Source: Candidatus Cloacimonadota bacterium (GTDB lineage: Bacteria; Cloacimonadota; Cloacimonadia; Cloacimonadales; Cloacimonadaceae). Taken from it: a stretch of 14,780 nucleotides of DNA. Of this stretch, positions 13,523 through 14,780 are shown piece after piece. Under the pieces are notes generated by a model. It was given only the letters and a program-made list of their open reading frames with translations. It did no database searches and had not been told where the DNA came from. The stretch lies in NCBI GenBank assembly GCA_012519465.1, contig JAAYQD010000139.1, positions 1 through 14,780 of the forward strand, given 5' to 3'. Position 1 is the first letter of the stretch; each line of letters starts with the position of its first letter. The position numbers and the translations under genes were made by a program.

Positions 13523-14503
13523 ATGCTATTTATCGTAAGTGATTCCGATTATGCACCATACAACATAGCCACCGAGGAGTATATCTTGGAGAACATCTTT
13601 GAGGATGTTTTCCTGATTTATATCAATGCTCCCTCCATCATTGTGGGCAAACACCAGAATACATTGGCAGAAATCAATCAGGATTATGTGCAAAAACGTG
13701 GCATACCAGTGGTGCGCAGGCTCACGGGTGGCGGTGCAGTATTTCATGATCTGGGCAATTTCAACTTTAGCTTTATCGTGAAAGATGAGGAAGACAAGCC
13801 CTTTGCCTTTGCAAAATACACACGCCCAATCCTGGATGTGATCAACAGCCTGGGCGTGGATGCACGCTTGGAAGGGCGTAATGACCTCACCATCGAGGGG
13901 ATGAAATTTAGCGGTAATGCCAAAGCCATCATCAATGGCAGAACCTTGCAGCATGGCACCATCCTCTTTGAATCCCAGATTTCAGACCTCTCGGAATCGC
14001 TGAAGACAAATCCCCTCAAGTTCAAAGATAAAGCCGTCAAATCCATCCGTTCCCGCGTGACCAACGTGAGTGATCATCTCAGTCAACCGCTTGGTATGGA
14101 TGAGTTTATCGTCTTGATTCAAAAAAGAGTGCGCCAGTTGTATGCCGAATCTGTAGACTATCAGTTTTCCGGGGTACAAAGAGCCGCCATTCAGGAATTG
14201 AGCGAGCGGAAATATGAAAGCTGGGAATGGAATTATGGCCATTCACCCAGCTATGCCACTCACCAGGGGGTACGCACCGGGGCAGGTACGATAGAGATGT
14301 ATTTGCAAGTGAAACAAGGGATTATCACCGGCATCCGCTTTTATGGGGATTATTTTGGGCTCAAGGATAGCTCGGAGCTGGAGACGGCGCTCACGGGGCT
14401 GCCCCATGAAAGGAATATCATCCAGTCTCTGCTCTCTCAAAAGCCTTTGCAGGATTACTTTGGACCGGTGCAGGTGGATGATATCCTGAGCTTGATGTTT
14501 TAG
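13523..14503 (+). CDS. lplA: Lipoate-protein ligase A
   Basis: Activates lipoate with ATP and attaches it to Lys of E2 or H-protein lipoyl domains in the cytoplasm. 326 residues, near E. coli LplA (338). Seen: RRLTGGGAVFHD (65-76), lipoate-binding loop, GRNDL (118-122), KFSGNAK with catalytic-position Lys128 (E. coli Lys133), HGTILFE (144-150), and a C-terminal accessory domain (about 245-326), so this is a full two-domain ligase rather than the short octanoyl-transferase type. The ATG directly follows the stop of the GerW-like gene (0 nt gap) with GGGGAG 4 nt ahead. It probably feeds lipoylated partners of the lpdA product on the other strand; those partners are outside the window. An octanoyltransferase (LipM-like) role is less likely given the accessory domain. 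Confidence 0.94.
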   Translation: MLFIVSDSDYAPYNIATEEYILENIFEDVFLIYINAPSIIVGKHQNTLAEINQDYVQKRGIPVVRRLTGGGAVFHDLGNFNFSFIVKDEEDKPFAFAKYTRPILDVINSLGVDARLEGRNDLTIEGMKFSGNAKAIINGRTLQHGTILFESQISDLSESLKTNPLKFKDKAVKSIRSRVTNVSDHLSQPLGMDEFIVLIQKRVRQLYAESVDYQFSGVQRAAIQELSERKYESWEWNYGHSPSYATHQGVRTGAGTIEMYLQVKQGIITGIRFYGDYFGLKDSSELETALTGLPHERNIIQSLLSQKPLQDYFGPVQVDDILSLMF

Positions 14504-14532
14504 GGGGAGCGGGCGCTTTTATAATAGGGGTT

Positions 14533-14780
14533 TTAGAAATACCTCACCAGCAGATAAACAGAGGAAATCAAGAGGGAATTGAAGGTGAAAATAAGACCAA
14601 TCTTTGTGAATTGACCAAAAGAGATCCGAAATCCATTGCGGCTGGCAATGCCCACTGCCACGATGTTTGCAGAGGCTCCCACCAGGGTTCCATTGCCGCC
14701 CAGGCAGGTTCCCAAGGATAAAGACCACCAAATGGGGTGCATGGCGGTGGGGTTGTTGATATAAGTGCTCATTTTTTGCA
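14533..14780 (-). CDS. ArsB/NhaD-type (ion transporter superfamily) permease, 5'-truncated by window edge
   Basis: Only the last 82 codons are in the window; the frame stays open to the right edge, so the Met at 14772 is probably internal. The visible part matches the C-terminal end of ArsB/NhaD/citrate-transporter proteins: PIWWSLSLGTCLGGNGTL, GASANIVAVGIA, then a linker and a last membrane helix (KIGLIFTFNSLLISSVYLL) ending RYF. Asn/Gly-rich turns after WW form the re-entrant substrate loop in this superfamily. Substrate (Na+/H+, arsenite or a di/tricarboxylate) cannot be told from this part. It converges on lplA with a 29-nt gap. Confidence 0.85.
   Translation of the reverse strand, partial: QKMSTYINNPTAMHPIWWSLSLGTCLGGNGTLVGASANIVAVGIASRNGFRISFGQFTKIGLIFTFNSLLISSVYLLVRYF

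Noticed and set aside
14504..14532. Terminator between lplA and the permease
   Set aside because: AGC-GGGC-GCT with TTTT is only a 3-bp stem with a 4-nt loop; too weak to call, though a bidirectional terminator would be expected here.

Overview
The window reads as ordinary chromosome of a Gram-negative, LPS-making bacterium. Kdo synthesis genes (kdsA, kdsC) and an LPS-export set (lptC, an OstA/LptA-like gene, lptB) sit beside sigma-54 (rpoN), a ribosome hibernation factor and a sugar-free phosphotransferase (PTS) module. A long OstA-like protein, a long-form HPF and a GerW/YtfJ-family protein in an LPS-containing organism make me favour a deep-branching didermic phylum, with Cloacimonadota as a guess. 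That placement is inference only; I have no marker that fixes it.

Layout. From 12618 down to 1 everything is on the minus strand, in transcription order: tRNA-Lys(CUU), a structured leader resembling a SAM-II riboswitch with a terminator, metK, kdsA, then kdsC, lptC, lptA-like, lptB, rpoN, lpdA, hpf, hprK, ptsH, ptsI and pgi, which is cut by the left edge. Spacings are mostly from -62 to +62 nt, so kdsC to pgi looks like one long operon or a chain of overlapping transcripts, with likely internal starts before kdsC and lptB. From 13055 to 14503 a plus-strand pair (GerW/YtfJ-like, lplA) runs from a good sigma-70-type promoter. It meets a convergent minus-strand ArsB/NhaD-type permease, cut by the right edge.

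How the genes fit together. kdsA and kdsC make Kdo for lipid A-core. LptB, LptC and the LptA-like protein move LPS to the outer membrane. HPrK, HPr (His15 and Ser46 both present) and EI form a phosphorelay with no sugar permease or EIIA in the window, so a regulatory role is likely. This is a rearranged version of the rpoN-hpf-ptsN-hprK/rapZ-ptsH neighbourhood of Proteobacteria, here without ptsN and rapZ and with a dihydrolipoamide dehydrogenase inserted between rpoN and hpf. LplA on the other strand supplies the lipoylation that Lpd-dependent complexes need.

Most worth a second look: the SAM-II-like leader between tRNA-Lys and metK; the predicted leaderless lptB transcript; the apparent lack of a normal start codon for lptC; the GerW-like membrane-anchored protein coupled to lplA; and two long hairpins with no terminator tail (3826-3871 and 12804-12851). 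I see no CRISPR array, insertion sequence or phage gene.
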